In this document: piece after piece, positions 35,934 through 43,684 of the stretch
How positions within the stretch are numbered: position 1 is the first letter of the stretch
How the letters are laid out: every line of letters begins with the position of its first letter
Assembly: GCF_023015865.1 (NCBI RefSeq)
Contig: NZ_JALKBC010000005.1
Span: 62,001-126,000, forward strand
Direction: 5' to 3'
DNA from: Arenibacter sp. F26102
Lineage (GTDB): Bacteria > Bacteroidota > Bacteroidia > Flavobacteriales > Flavobacteriaceae
DNA: 64,000 nucleotides
Translations under genes and position numbers: made by a program
Notes under the pieces: model-generated
The model's input: the letters and a program-made list of their open reading frames with translations, nothing else
Database searches by the model: none
Told to the model about the DNA's origin: nothing

Positions 35934-36533
35934 ATGAAACAATATAACAGTTTGGAAGAATACAATTTGGAAATTACCGATGAGGTTAAATCCAGATATT
36001 CATCGATTATTAATGAAATTGGAGAAGACCTTACTAGGGATGGGTTGGTAAAAACTCCTGAGAGAGCAGCAAAGGCAATGCTTTTTTTAACGCAGGGCTA
36101 TAAACAGGATGCGGTAGAGATTCTCAAAAGTGCCATGTTTAAGGAGTCTTACGATGAGATGGTAATTATAAAGGATATTGAAGTATATTCTTTGTGCGAG
36201 CACCATATGTTGCCCTTTTTTGGTAAGGCCCATATAGCCTATATTCCCAATGGCCATATTGTTGGTCTGAGCAAAATACCTAGGGTGGTCGATGTTTTTG
36301 CAAGGCGATTACAAGTACAGGAAAGGTTGACCAATGATATCTTGGAATGTCTTAACAATACCCTGAAACCACAAGGTGTGGCGGTCGTCATCGAGGCCTC
36401 CCATATGTGCATGATGATGAGAGGGGTGCAAAAGCAAAATTCCGTAACTACAACTTCAGGATTTAGAGGTCAGTTTGAAAAGATTGAAACCCGGAACGAG
36501 TTCTTAAAATTGATCAGTTCCAAATTGTCATAA
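35934..36533 (+). CDS. folE: GTP cyclohydrolase I
   Basis: FolE converts GTP to 7,8-dihydroneopterin triphosphate for folate and related pterins. The 199-residue protein has the zinc ligands in [20 protein letters not shown] (Cys and His) and in [10 protein letters not shown] (second Cys), plus the substrate block [28 protein letters not shown] and the final [11 protein letters not shown]. Length is the usual one for type IA enzymes. It is read divergently from the ABC ATPase operon and is followed 77 bases later by a small membrane-protein gene. Call certain. Confidence 0.97.
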   Translation: MKQYNSLEEYNLEITDEVKSRYSSIINEIGEDLTRDGLVKTPERAAKAMLFLTQGYKQDAVEILKSAMFKESYDEMVIIKDIEVYSLCEHHMLPFFGKAHIAYIPNGHIVGLSKIPRVVDVFARRLQVQERLTNDILECLNNTLKPQGVAVVIEASHMCMMMRGVQKQNSVTTTSGFRGQFEKIETRNEFLKLISSKLS

Positions 36534-36573
36534 TACAATCCCGGATAAAGAAATCAATGTTTTGGCATTTTAT

Positions 36574-36607
36574 TTGATTCAGAAGTCGTTGTAAATTATT
36601 ATTTTTA
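36574..36607 (+). promoter_or_regulatory. Near-consensus promoter before the small membrane-protein gene
   Basis: TTG at 36574-36576 and TATTTTTA at 36600-36607 (last base A in place of G) are 23 bases apart. The ATG is at 36611, three bases after the element, again implying a nearly leaderless mRNA. Confidence 0.35.
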
Positions 36608-36610
36608 AAC

Positions 36611-36913
36611 ATGTCCACACTAAAAGACCATAAATTAAGGAACTTAATCTTGGGATTACTTTTTGATGCAATAGGAATGCTTTCATTTGTTATTCCCGGT
36701 ATTGGTGAATTTTCGGATATTATATGGGCACCTGTGGCCGGATGGTTAATGACCAGATTATACAAGGGAAAGATTGGACGTGCTGCAGGTGTAATTACCT
36801 TTGTAGAAGAAATGTTACCCGGTCTGGACATTCTCCCAACCTTTACCATAATGTGGTTTTATACTTATATTTTCAAGTCCTTCAAAAAAGAAAAATTTAT
36901 ATCGGTCAAGTAA
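36611..36913 (+). CDS. Small membrane protein, unknown function
   Basis: This 100-residue protein has two or three hydrophobic stretches (NLILGLLFDAIGMLSFVIPG near 11-30, IIWAPVAGWLMTRLY near 37-51, LPTFTIMWFYTYIF near 76-89) and basic ends (Lys-rich C-terminus). Gly and Pro at helix ends are regular. The start is firm because the frame and codon use match neighbours. I recall similar small proteins in Flavobacteriaceae but no function or family name. It lies between folE and the sulfite dehydrogenase operon, unlinked to both by strand-only evidence. Confidence 0.75.
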   Translation: MSTLKDHKLRNLILGLLFDAIGMLSFVIPGIGEFSDIIWAPVAGWLMTRLYKGKIGRAAGVITFVEEMLPGLDILPTFTIMWFYTYIFKSFKKEKFISVK

Positions 36914-36964
36914 TTGGACTATCTAGCTATAATAGAATGTGATAGGCCGATCTAACATTTATTT

Positions 36965-36980
36965 AGTAACTATAGTTACT
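36965..36980. promoter_or_regulatory. Perfect 16-base palindrome upstream of the sulfite dehydrogenase operon
   Basis: AGTAACTATAGTTACT is fully self-complementary and lies 53 bases before the sulfite dehydrogenase ATG at 37033. The position fits an operator near the -33 region. No regulator gene lies beside it. Confidence 0.5.
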
Positions 36981-37032
36981 TACAATTCCCAATATCTTTC
37001 TTAGATTTATCTTCTATTACAATTAAATTTAA

Positions 37033-38253
37033 ATGGAAAGAAGAAATTTTGTCAAAAAAACCACTTTGGGTTCTTTGGCTGGAATACTGGGTGTGGAAAT
37101 TGTTTTTGGATCTAAAATACCAGAAAACTATACCTTATTGGGGCTTCAGGACCCAGACCCATTTCAAATGTTCAATAAGGATAAGGAAATGGTAGTTCTT
37201 AATAGCAAACCGTGGAATATGGAGGCCACGGCACATTTATTGGACGACAGGATAACACCTAATAAATATATGTTTATCCGAAACAATGGGTTGGTTCCGG
37301 AAAATATCAATGCAAAGGAGTGGACCATTACGTTTGATGGGGAATCGGTAAAGGAAAAGAAAACTTTTACGTTGGAAGAACTCAAGTCAAAATTCACCCA
37401 CCATACCTATCAACTTACCGTAGAATGCGGAGGAAATGGCAGGAGCGAATTTGACCCGCCTGCAAAGGGAAACCAATGGACTATTGGGGCCGTAGGTTGT
37501 GCTTCATGGACAGGGGTGCGTTTAAAGGATGTGTTGAAAGAGGTTGGAATAAAGGATGATGCCGTATATATTGGCTATCATGCAGCAGACCAACACTTAA
37601 GTAGGGACCCTCAAAAAGAGCCTATTTCCAGGGGTGTACCAATGCCAAAGGCCTTACAGGACGAAACATTGTTGGCCTTTAAAATGAACGGAGATGATAT
37701 TCCCCTGGTGCATGGATATCCATTGCGTTTGGTATGTGGCGGCTGGCCAGCATCTACTTCCGGAAAATGGGTGAATAGGATAAGCGTTCGCAACATAGTG
37801 CATGATGGGGAAAAAATGACAGGAACCTCTTATAAGGTGCCCTGTAACCCTGTTGCTCCAGGTGAAGAAGTTAGGGAAGAAGACATGTGTATTATAGAAT
37901 CCATGCCCGTAAAATCCTTGATTACCTACCCCAAAACAGGAGCGATGATTGCCAAGGGTAAAAAACTTAATATTAGAGGTCATGCTTGGGCAGGGGAACT
38001 GGAAGTTTCCAAAGTCTCCTATTCTATAGATTTCGGGGCCACTTGGTCCGATTGTATTTTGGAAAAGCCCGCTAACAGGTTGGCATGGCAGCATTTCAAG
38101 GCAAGTATAGACTTTCCTAAAACGGGCTATTATGAGGTGTGGGCAAAAGCTACTGATTCTAAAGGAGTTAGTCAACCCATGTTGTTGCCAGGATGGAACC
38201 CCAAAGGATACCTGAATAATGCCAGCCACAGAATTGCTGTAAAAGTTAGTTAA
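37033..38253 (+). CDS. Sulfite dehydrogenase, molybdopterin subunit (sulfite oxidase family)
   Basis: The 406-residue protein has an N-terminal twin-arginine signal (ERRNFVKKTTLGSLAG), as expected for a folded molybdoprotein exported by Tat. The Mo-cofactor domain contains the Mo-ligand Cys C132 in LTVECGGNGRSEF, CASWTGVRLKDVL near 167-180 and PLVHGYPLRLVCGGWPASTSGKWV near 230-252. A C-terminal dimerisation (Mo-co_dimer) domain covers about 290-405. It should oxidise sulfite to sulfate in the periplasm, passing electrons to the cytochrome whose start codon directly follows this stop (38254). SoxC-like proteins are the nearest alternative. Confidence 0.9.
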   Translation: MERRNFVKKTTLGSLAGILGVEIVFGSKIPENYTLLGLQDPDPFQMFNKDKEMVVLNSKPWNMEATAHLLDDRITPNKYMFIRNNGLVPENINAKEWTITFDGESVKEKKTFTLEELKSKFTHHTYQLTVECGGNGRSEFDPPAKGNQWTIGAVGCASWTGVRLKDVLKEVGIKDDAVYIGYHAADQHLSRDPQKEPISRGVPMPKALQDETLLAFKMNGDDIPLVHGYPLRLVCGGWPASTSGKWVNRISVRNIVHDGEKMTGTSYKVPCNPVAPGEEVREEDMCIIESMPVKSLITYPKTGAMIAKGKKLNIRGHAWAGELEVSKVSYSIDFGATWSDCILEKPANRLAWQHFKASIDFPKTGYYEVWAKATDSKGVSQPMLLPGWNPKGYLNNASHRIAVKVS

Positions 38254-38739
38254 ATGAACAAACAGGATAATTTTAGAAAGCAGGTCAAGTCCTTTTATAG
38301 CGTATTAGTGGTTTCCTTCGTCATGGTTATACTTATTGGGGTTTTGGGAATTATTTATATGATGGATCCATCTGCTTTTTCTTTTAAGGGAGATGCACCC
38401 AATTCTGAAGTAATTGGAGTAACCAACGAAGATGAAGATTGGGATAAGATCGAAAATGGCATCCACCTCAGAACAGGATTTAAGGACGGAGAAGGTTTAA
38501 TGACCGTAGTTAATAATTGTACCAATTGTCATTCTGCCCAATTGGTGATACAGAACAGAATGAACGAGGAGCGTTGGATAGAGACCATTCGCTGGATGCA
38601 AAAAACCCAGAATTTATGGGATTTGGGAGATAACGAAAAGGTTATAATTAATTATTTGGTCACTAATTATCCTCCAATGAGTAAGGGGAGAAGAGAAGCA
38701 CTGACTAATATAGAATGGTATCCATTGAAGGAGGAATAA
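38254..38739 (+). CDS. Membrane-anchored cytochrome c subunit of the sulfite dehydrogenase
   Basis: The 161-residue protein has a single N-terminal membrane anchor (about 16-37, VLVVSFVMVILIGVLGIIYM) and a small c-type heme domain with one CTNCHS site near residue 90 and a likely distal Met in YPPMSKG near 141-144. The start codon immediately follows the molybdopterin-subunit stop without a gap, so the two are made together. It is likely to take electrons from the molybdenum site and give them to the respiratory chain at the membrane. The subunit call follows from position and single heme. Confidence 0.87.
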   Translation: MNKQDNFRKQVKSFYSVLVVSFVMVILIGVLGIIYMMDPSAFSFKGDAPNSEVIGVTNEDEDWDKIENGIHLRTGFKDGEGLMTVVNNCTNCHSAQLVIQNRMNEERWIETIRWMQKTQNLWDLGDNEKVIINYLVTNYPPMSKGRREALTNIEWYPLKEE

Positions 38740-38769
38740 GGTAGTGAGGTAATGTAAAGGAAATAGATC

Positions 38770-39645
38770 TTGGGAAAATATTTTGAAGCTTTTATTAATG
38801 CGTTTATAGGAACTGCGAATTGGACATGGAAGTCCATTATATTCGAAGTGCCTTGGTATACCAATTATTTCTGGGGTTTGGTAGCAATTTCCCTAGTGGT
38901 TTGGTTGCTCGAAATTTTATTTCCTTGGCGCAAAGAGCAATCTATTTTTAGAAGGGATTTTTGGTTGGATGGCTTCTATATGTTCTTTAATTTTTTCCTT
39001 TTTGCCATTGCAATAAGTGGCTTCTATAAGTTATTGGGATTACTATTCAGCGATTTGGGGATCAAGCAAAGCAGTATGGCCATATTGGATATGTCACAAT
39101 TTCCTTCCTGGGTCCAATTATTAATCTTTTTTTTGGTTTTGGATTTTGTCCAATGGTTTACCCATATTTTACTCCATAGATATAAGTTTTTATGGAAATT
39201 TCACCAAATACACCACAGTGTTAAGGAGATGGGCTTTGCCGCTCACTTAAGGTATCATTGGATGGAAAACGTGTTGTACAAACCTCTAAAAACTTTTGGG
39301 GTAATGATCTTGGGAGGCTTTGAACCGGAACAAGCCTATATTGTCCATTTTTTTGCAATAGCCATTGGTCATTTTAACCATGCCAACATAAAAATTACCT
39401 GGGGACCCTTAAAATATATTTTGAATAATCCTGTAATGCACCTTTATCATCACGCGCATGATTTGCCGGATGGGAAATACGGCGTGAATTTTGGCATCAG
39501 CCTAAGTCTATGGGATTATATTTTTAAAACCAACTATATCCCAGAGGACAGTGGCACCATTGAATTGGGCTTTAAAGGAGATGAAAAAATTCCGAAATCT
39601 TTTTGGAAACAATTAACCTACGGCTTAGGGAAACCTAAACCGTAG
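38770..39645 (+). CDS. Sterol desaturase/fatty acid hydroxylase family membrane protein
   Basis: The 291-residue protein has four or more membrane helices and the His clusters of the di-iron hydroxylase family: WFTHILLHRYKFLWKFHQIH (part of motifs 1 and 2), MGFAAHLRYHWME and HLYHHAHDLPDGKYGVNFG. The frame starts at TTG 38770; no ATG is available near the beginning, next Met being inside a helix. It follows the cytochrome by 30 bases in the same direction, so it may be in the same transcript as the sulfite dehydrogenase. What it hydroxylates is unknown; lipid or carotenoid are options. The last codons form a hairpin (see terminator). Confidence 0.88.
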   Translation: MGKYFEAFINAFIGTANWTWKSIIFEVPWYTNYFWGLVAISLVVWLLEILFPWRKEQSIFRRDFWLDGFYMFFNFFLFAIAISGFYKLLGLLFSDLGIKQSSMAILDMSQFPSWVQLLIFFLVLDFVQWFTHILLHRYKFLWKFHQIHHSVKEMGFAAHLRYHWMENVLYKPLKTFGVMILGGFEPEQAYIVHFFAIAIGHFNHANIKITWGPLKYILNNPVMHLYHHAHDLPDGKYGVNFGISLSLWDYIFKTNYIPEDSGTIELGFKGDEKIPKSFWKQLTYGLGKPKP

Positions 39646-39647
39646 GT
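39616..39647 (+). terminator. Hairpin made by the last codons of the desaturase gene
   Basis: Left arm 39616-39629 and right arm 39634-39647 pair over 14 positions with one mismatch around a GAAA loop. The stop TAG (39643-39645) lies inside the right arm. Only a modest T content follows, so it may be a terminator or an mRNA-end protector. Confidence 0.55.
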
Positions 39648-39687
39648 ATTTGTTCTGATTGGAATAATTGTTGGATCCAATTTGGAA

Positions 39688-39715
39688 AAAAGACTCCTCT
39701 TTGCGAAGGTCTTTT
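39688..39715 (-). terminator. Probable terminator at the end of the ZnuD-like receptor gene
   Basis: AAAAGAC (39688-39694) and GTCTTTT (39709-39715) pair, with an inner CTT/AAG extension. On the minus strand a T-run follows. It overlaps the receptor stop codon (39714-39716). Confidence 0.5.
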
Positions 39716-41999
39716 ACAATAGAATGTTTAGACCAACAACAACCGATCTTCCCATATTCAAAATATCCTCACTTTTTAGACGGGATAGATGGGCAATATA
39801 TTGTTTATCCAAAAGGTTATTGGCACTAATGGTGATATTCATAGATTTTTTCAAAAATTTAATATCCCCTCCCAAACCGGCATTTAAAAGGGAATATCCA
39901 GGGGTGACAGTTTCAAAAACACTTACTTTTCCCTGCTTAAAGGTGGTGTTCAAGGAAACGAACGCATTGGATCTAAGCCACCATCCCTTGGCATTATTGA
40001 ACTCTACCCTCAAAGTGTTGGTCAACTTATTAGCGGGTATTAGGGGTAAGGCTTCACCGGACTTCAATTCACCGAACACCGTTTGGTAACTACTCTCTAT
40101 ATGCAACCAATCGTAAGGATGCGGGTGCAAATGAAATCCAATTTCCCCTCCGTAAAGTATAGCATCTTGTTGCAGATAGTTGTAAACAGGGGTTTCATCC
40201 ATAACCGTTCCACTTGGCGCTATGTAGATATAATCCTTTATACTGTTGTGAAATCCATTTAGAAAAAATTCATAATGTTCATTTTGAAATTCCAATGCCA
40301 GATCAATTTGAAGGTTTTGCTCGTTCTTTAAGTCTCTATTTCCAATTTCAAACCTATTGGTACCCTCATGGGTACCATAAGAAGTGAGTTCTGCCAAATT
40401 GGGAGCCCTAAACCCAGTAGCCACATTAATTCTACCAGTAAATTGCTCGGAAATATTGTTCTTGTATCCGAAGGCGCCATTAAAGCTATTAAAGTTACGT
40501 TTTAAAGGAGCAATATATCCTTCTTCCCCGCTAAGGCCATACGCCTTCCCGTCTATTTGCCTATGATCATAGCGCAATCCCACTTGAAAATCGTTGTTTT
40601 GATCGAGGTGAAAATGGGTAGTCCCCAAAAACCCTATATCTTGGGTAGTTGCATCCGGAATTAAAATCTCTTCCCCATAATTTTTATTGGTTTGATAAAT
40701 TCCTTGCATGCCAACAACAGTTTCAAACTTGCCCGATTTAGGGAGATGGTACTGCAGGTTATAATTAAAGGTGTTAAGCTTCATGTCCAAGGCAGCTTCT
40801 TCATGATCTTCTTCTTCCACATGGTCTTCTTCCTCTTCCTCGTGGATCTCTTCCTCTTCCTCATGGTGATCGTGATCTTCAAACTCCTTACGGTTGTTGC
40901 CAATGTAACCTAAGGTGATGTCCAAATTGGAGTTGTTGAAGAATATTTTGGAATTGGAGCTCAAAATGTGGTTGTCCAATTTCTGATAAGGCAGATCGGG
41001 TGTTCTGGAGGTGGTTTGCAGGCCCACCTCTTCCGGAATACCCAAATTGGATTGGTTGTAATTGTATCTGATATCACTTTTAAAGGTGGTTGCTTGATAG
41101 CCCAATCCCACTTTTAAATCTTTCTCGTTGAACCGGGAGTTGGTAACCCTATTACCATCCCCACTTAAATAATCAACATGGTTATTGGTTGCCAAGCGCA
41201 AAAGATATTTAAATTTTTCTCCTGAGGTTCTTATTCCAGCTCCACTGCTTATACCAAGGGTGTTGCTATTGTAGTTGAAATTTACATCGCCCTCAGTGCT
41301 GTTAGGGGATGCAAATTTTTCAGGGTTTAAATAAAGAACTCCCCCCATAGCATCTGATCCATATAATAGGGAAGCGGGACCCTTTATTACCTCAACACTT
41401 TCTATGCCCGCTTCGTTTACCCCTAGACCATGTTCCGCACCAAACTGTTGGTTTTCCAAGCGAATACCTTGCGTATAAACCAAAACACGGTTGGAGGTAA
41501 GCCCCCTGATTACTGGTTTTCCTATACCCACACCGGTAGAAACCACATCCACTCCGGGAATGGCGCCTATACCTTCCACAAGCGTTGGGGCCCCTTGGCT
41601 CTTGAGCGATGAAAGCTTAGCAAACTCTACCTTCATAACGTTTTCGCGCTGTAATTTATGAAATGGGGTAGATACAATAACTTCTTCCATTTCAATGGCA
41701 CTTGGGAGCAATGAAATATCTAAGGCGTTACTGCCTTTTTCTATGGTGATATTTCCGGAAAAAGTTTGAAAACCGATAAAAGAGGCGACTATTTTATAGG
41801 TCCCAGTTGGTAAACCGTTAATTTTATACTCCCCACTAGCATTGGTAACACTGCCCTTTTCCAATTGAGGGAAGTATATGGCTACCTGCTCCAACGCCTC
41901 TCCATTCTCTTTGTCGGTTATTTTTCCGGCAAGACTATTTTGGGAATTGGCCAAAATGGATGTCATCATAATTAGAATTGACAAGAGTATTTTTTTCAT
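39714..41999 (-). CDS. ZnuD-like TonB-dependent receptor with His/Glu-rich loop
   Basis: The 761-residue protein has a signal peptide (ends near ILANSQ), an N-terminal carboxypeptidase-like domain (about 22-105, GKITDKENGEALEQVAIYFP), a plug (about 110-230, with EVIVSTPFHKLQRENV and GPASLLYGSDAMGGVLYLNP) and a 22-strand-type barrel. Residues about 376-404 form an exposed run of His and Glu (starting EDHDHHEEEEEIHEEEEEDH) inside the barrel. A His/acid loop of this kind is a mark of the zinc receptor ZnuD, and neighbouring blocks such as NLGIPEEVGLQT fit that family. It should import zinc or another soft metal. The sequence ends in a standard TonB barrel C-terminus (VVVGLNILL). Confidence 0.88.
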   Translation of the reverse strand: MKKILLSILIMMTSILANSQNSLAGKITDKENGEALEQVAIYFPQLEKGSVTNASGEYKINGLPTGTYKIVASFIGFQTFSGNITIEKGSNALDISLLPSAIEMEEVIVSTPFHKLQRENVMKVEFAKLSSLKSQGAPTLVEGIGAIPGVDVVSTGVGIGKPVIRGLTSNRVLVYTQGIRLENQQFGAEHGLGVNEAGIESVEVIKGPASLLYGSDAMGGVLYLNPEKFASPNSTEGDVNFNYNSNTLGISSGAGIRTSGEKFKYLLRLATNNHVDYLSGDGNRVTNSRFNEKDLKVGLGYQATTFKSDIRYNYNQSNLGIPEEVGLQTTSRTPDLPYQKLDNHILSSNSKIFFNNSNLDITLGYIGNNRKEFEDHDHHEEEEEIHEEEEEDHVEEEDHEEAALDMKLNTFNYNLQYHLPKSGKFETVVGMQGIYQTNKNYGEEILIPDATTQDIGFLGTTHFHLDQNNDFQVGLRYDHRQIDGKAYGLSGEEGYIAPLKRNFNSFNGAFGYKNNISEQFTGRINVATGFRAPNLAELTSYGTHEGTNRFEIGNRDLKNEQNLQIDLALEFQNEHYEFFLNGFHNSIKDYIYIAPSGTVMDETPVYNYLQQDAILYGGEIGFHLHPHPYDWLHIESSYQTVFGELKSGEALPLIPANKLTNTLRVEFNNAKGWWLRSNAFVSLNTTFKQGKVSVFETVTPGYSLLNAGLGGDIKFLKKSMNITISANNLLDKQYIAHLSRLKSEDILNMGRSVVVGLNILL

Positions 42000-42335
42000 G
42001 TATTAAGTTTTTATAAAATGTAGCAACGCTTAATGGTCCCTACATTAATTTTGTTTTAGTGGAGTTTAAAATCGACGTTCTCACAAATTGACTTCTTACT
42101 AGACAGGAAAATATTAAAATTAAGATTTACGCCTATTGGATTTTTACTATTACGCGTATGGCTATATTAAATTATGATATTTCATAATATGGTAATACTT
42201 ACATATATGTCCAGTGACAAGCTTATTTGCTTGCCGTAAAGAATTGCCACTGAAGAATTTTAACCGATTATTCTATTATTCGGATTGAGTATTTTTTGGA
42301 TAAAAACAAGCAGCTGACAATTAATTTATGGCAAT
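42000..42335. other. 336-base intergenic region upstream of the ZnuD-like receptor
   Basis: No gene is seen. It should hold the receptor promoter. The clear structure is an inverted repeat at 42171-42188 (ATTATGA-TATT-TCATAAT), about 170 bases before the receptor ATG, of the A/T-rich dyad type used by Fur/Zur-family regulators. Confidence 0.55.
42171..42188. promoter_or_regulatory. A/T-rich dyad, possible metal-regulator operator
   Basis: ATTATGA at 42171-42177 and TCATAAT at 42182-42188 are perfect complements around TATT. The pattern resembles Fur-type boxes in shape; binding is a guess based on the metal receptor downstream. Confidence 0.4.
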
Positions 42336-42671
42336 TTAAGAAACAGGGGGAGGACCTCTGCGGGAGAAATGAAGTTTTTGATACTTGCTTAAAAAATTAT
42401 AAAAGTTTATAATTTTTATTGATTTGGGTATTTCTGAAAATGTTCTGAATTCTTGTTGTAGATAAGTATAATAAGGTGTGATGTTGAATTTATGATAATC
42501 GCAATCCAATTCTACCTCATGTATATGTAGTTTAATTTTTTCTTTACATACAACGGTATGGTGCTCAAAGATGGCATGATTCAATTTTATTACTGAAGGA
42601 AGTAATATTAAACCGACCAGTAGGGCAGCAATAAAAGAAAATAGGATATTTCTTGTAATTATCTTCACCAT
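42336..42671 (-). CDS. Small His/Cys-rich membrane-anchored protein of unknown function
   Basis: The 111-residue protein has one N-terminal hydrophobic segment (8-28, NILFSFIAALLVGLILLPSV) and then a soluble part with a dense set of possible metal ligands: H32, H37, H38, C42, H49, H51, C57 and H60, in the pattern H-x4-HH-x3-C-x6-H-x-H-x5-C-x2-H. The tail ends in RRGPPPVS. No family name is recalled with certainty. It lies just upstream of the ZnuD-like receptor, same strand, 336 bases apart. A periplasmic metal-binding or sensing role is the natural inference; the ligand pattern is directly visible. Confidence 0.7.
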   Translation of the reverse strand: MVKIITRNILFSFIAALLVGLILLPSVIKLNHAIFEHHTVVCKEKIKLHIHEVELDCDYHKFNITPYYTYLQQEFRTFSEIPKSIKIINFYNFLSKYQKLHFSRRGPPPVS

Positions 42672-42719
42672 TCAAATCTAGGGGTATGCCAGCAAAATGT
42701 TTGTTAAGAAAAATATAAT

Positions 42720-43040
42720 TTATTTAAGTATGAAGCCTAAGCCCATACGGCTTAACATCTTTTTTTCAAATTCCCAAAAGAATTTGAACTGGCCAAATAA
42801 CCACCCGTAAATAACCAATAGGAATTGATATATGGGAAAAATCAATAAAATCCGAAAGAATAAATAAATTATACCGCCCCAAATAAAATCGGGAGAAAAG
42901 TTATCCCTATTCAGTCCTAACCAATTAAGAAATGGTTTGGCAGCATAAACTGCCGATGAACCTGTAATGGAGAATACTATAAAAATTATCGTTAGCTGCA
43001 AATTAGAGCTTACTCCCCAACGTTGTTTTAATTTCTTCAT
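42720..43040 (-). CDS. DUF6787 family membrane protein
   Basis: The 106-residue protein starts MKKLKQRWGVSSNLQLTIIF, then has two or three hydrophobic helices (LTIIFIVFSITGSSAVYA, WGGIIYLFFRILLIFPIYQFLL), and ends FGQFKFFWEFEKKMLSRMG. It matches my memory of a small Bacteroidota family formerly mis-named diacylglyceryl transferase and now DUF6787. It is far too short to be Lgt. It follows the DUF6146 gene by 30 bases on the same strand, a pairing seen in relatives. Function unknown. Confidence 0.72.
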   Translation of the reverse strand: MKKLKQRWGVSSNLQLTIIFIVFSITGSSAVYAAKPFLNWLGLNRDNFSPDFIWGGIIYLFFRILLIFPIYQFLLVIYGWLFGQFKFFWEFEKKMLSRMGLGFILK

Positions 43041-43070
43041 ACATTAATAAATCACCACAAAGATAACTTT

Positions 43071-43526
43071 TTATACGCGAGGAACAAATGGTCCCAATCT
43101 TTGATTGTATTTACGCTGGAAATAAATAAAGTAATTATAAAGTTTATAATTTACCTCATAACCATAATCCGTATTGGGGTCATAGTCGATTTGTAATTCA
43201 TATAGATTGGAATTGTATCTAAAAGGTTGCCTCACCCTTTGGTTCCACTCCACGACATAAATTCTGTTTCTATTTTCCAAATAGGATTGGGAATAAAACC
43301 CTTCGGGCTTGGCAATGCTCTGCAGCCAAAAGTCGAATCCAGGTTCTATTATAATAATTTCATATTCTGTTTTGTCATCCTTGATGGCAATGGTGTCTCC
43401 TTGGGTTTGGGAAAAGGCTGTCTTCTCTTCATCTGTAATGGAAATCGCTTTCTTGGAACTGGTGCAATTGGCCAAGGACAAAATAAACAGGATAAGAATG
43501 CCGATTGTGAAAATATTCTTTTTCAT
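43071..43526 (-). CDS. DUF6146 family lipoprotein
   Basis: The start at 43526 gives MKKNIFTIGILILFILSLANC, with lipid Cys at 21; a Met six codons earlier (43544) is possible. The remainder is hydrophilic with DKTEYEIIIIEPGFDFWLQS near the middle, PEGFYSQSYLENRNRIYVVEW, and ends in YNYFIYFQRKYNQRLGPFVPRV. It fits the DUF6146 family recalled from Flavobacteriaceae, of unknown function. The likely place is the periplasmic face of a membrane. Confidence 0.75.
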   Translation of the reverse strand: MKKNIFTIGILILFILSLANCTSSKKAISITDEEKTAFSQTQGDTIAIKDDKTEYEIIIIEPGFDFWLQSIAKPEGFYSQSYLENRNRIYVVEWNQRVRQPFRYNSNLYELQIDYDPNTDYGYEVNYKLYNYFIYFQRKYNQRLGPFVPRV

Positions 43527-43635
43527 TGCTTTTATTTTTTTCAATGGTACTTTTAAAAAAGCGGAAAAATAATATGTATTGTTCGTACAGCTATGTAATT
43601 CACTTCATCCACTTTCTTCCTTTAAGGTACAAAAA

Positions 43636-43664
43636 AAAAGCCATTTGGGTTACAAATGGCTTTT
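43636..43664 (-). terminator. Strong terminator after the DUF937 gene
   Basis: AAAAGCCATTTG and CAAATGGCTTTT flank a five-base loop. The flanking nine-A run becomes the T-run on the minus strand. It lies 21 bases after the stop at 43685. Confidence 0.87.
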
Positions 43665-43684
43665 CATAAAATATGTTAAAACTA

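Noticed and set aside
37654-38229. 191-codon minus-strand ORF opposite the sulfite dehydrogenase gene
   Set aside because: It lies fully inside a well-supported gene on the other strand; its product (rich in Phe, Cys and His) has the look of an antisense frame.
42673-42680. Minus-strand TAGATTTG one base before the small His/Cys protein ATG, considered as a promoter
   Set aside because: With one base of spacing the transcript would start after the AUG, and no TTG is at the right distance; probably chance.
42720-43040. Reading the small membrane protein as prolipoprotein diacylglyceryl transferase
   Set aside because: It has only 106 residues and lacks the Lgt signature; the old annotation of this family seems to be a transferred error.
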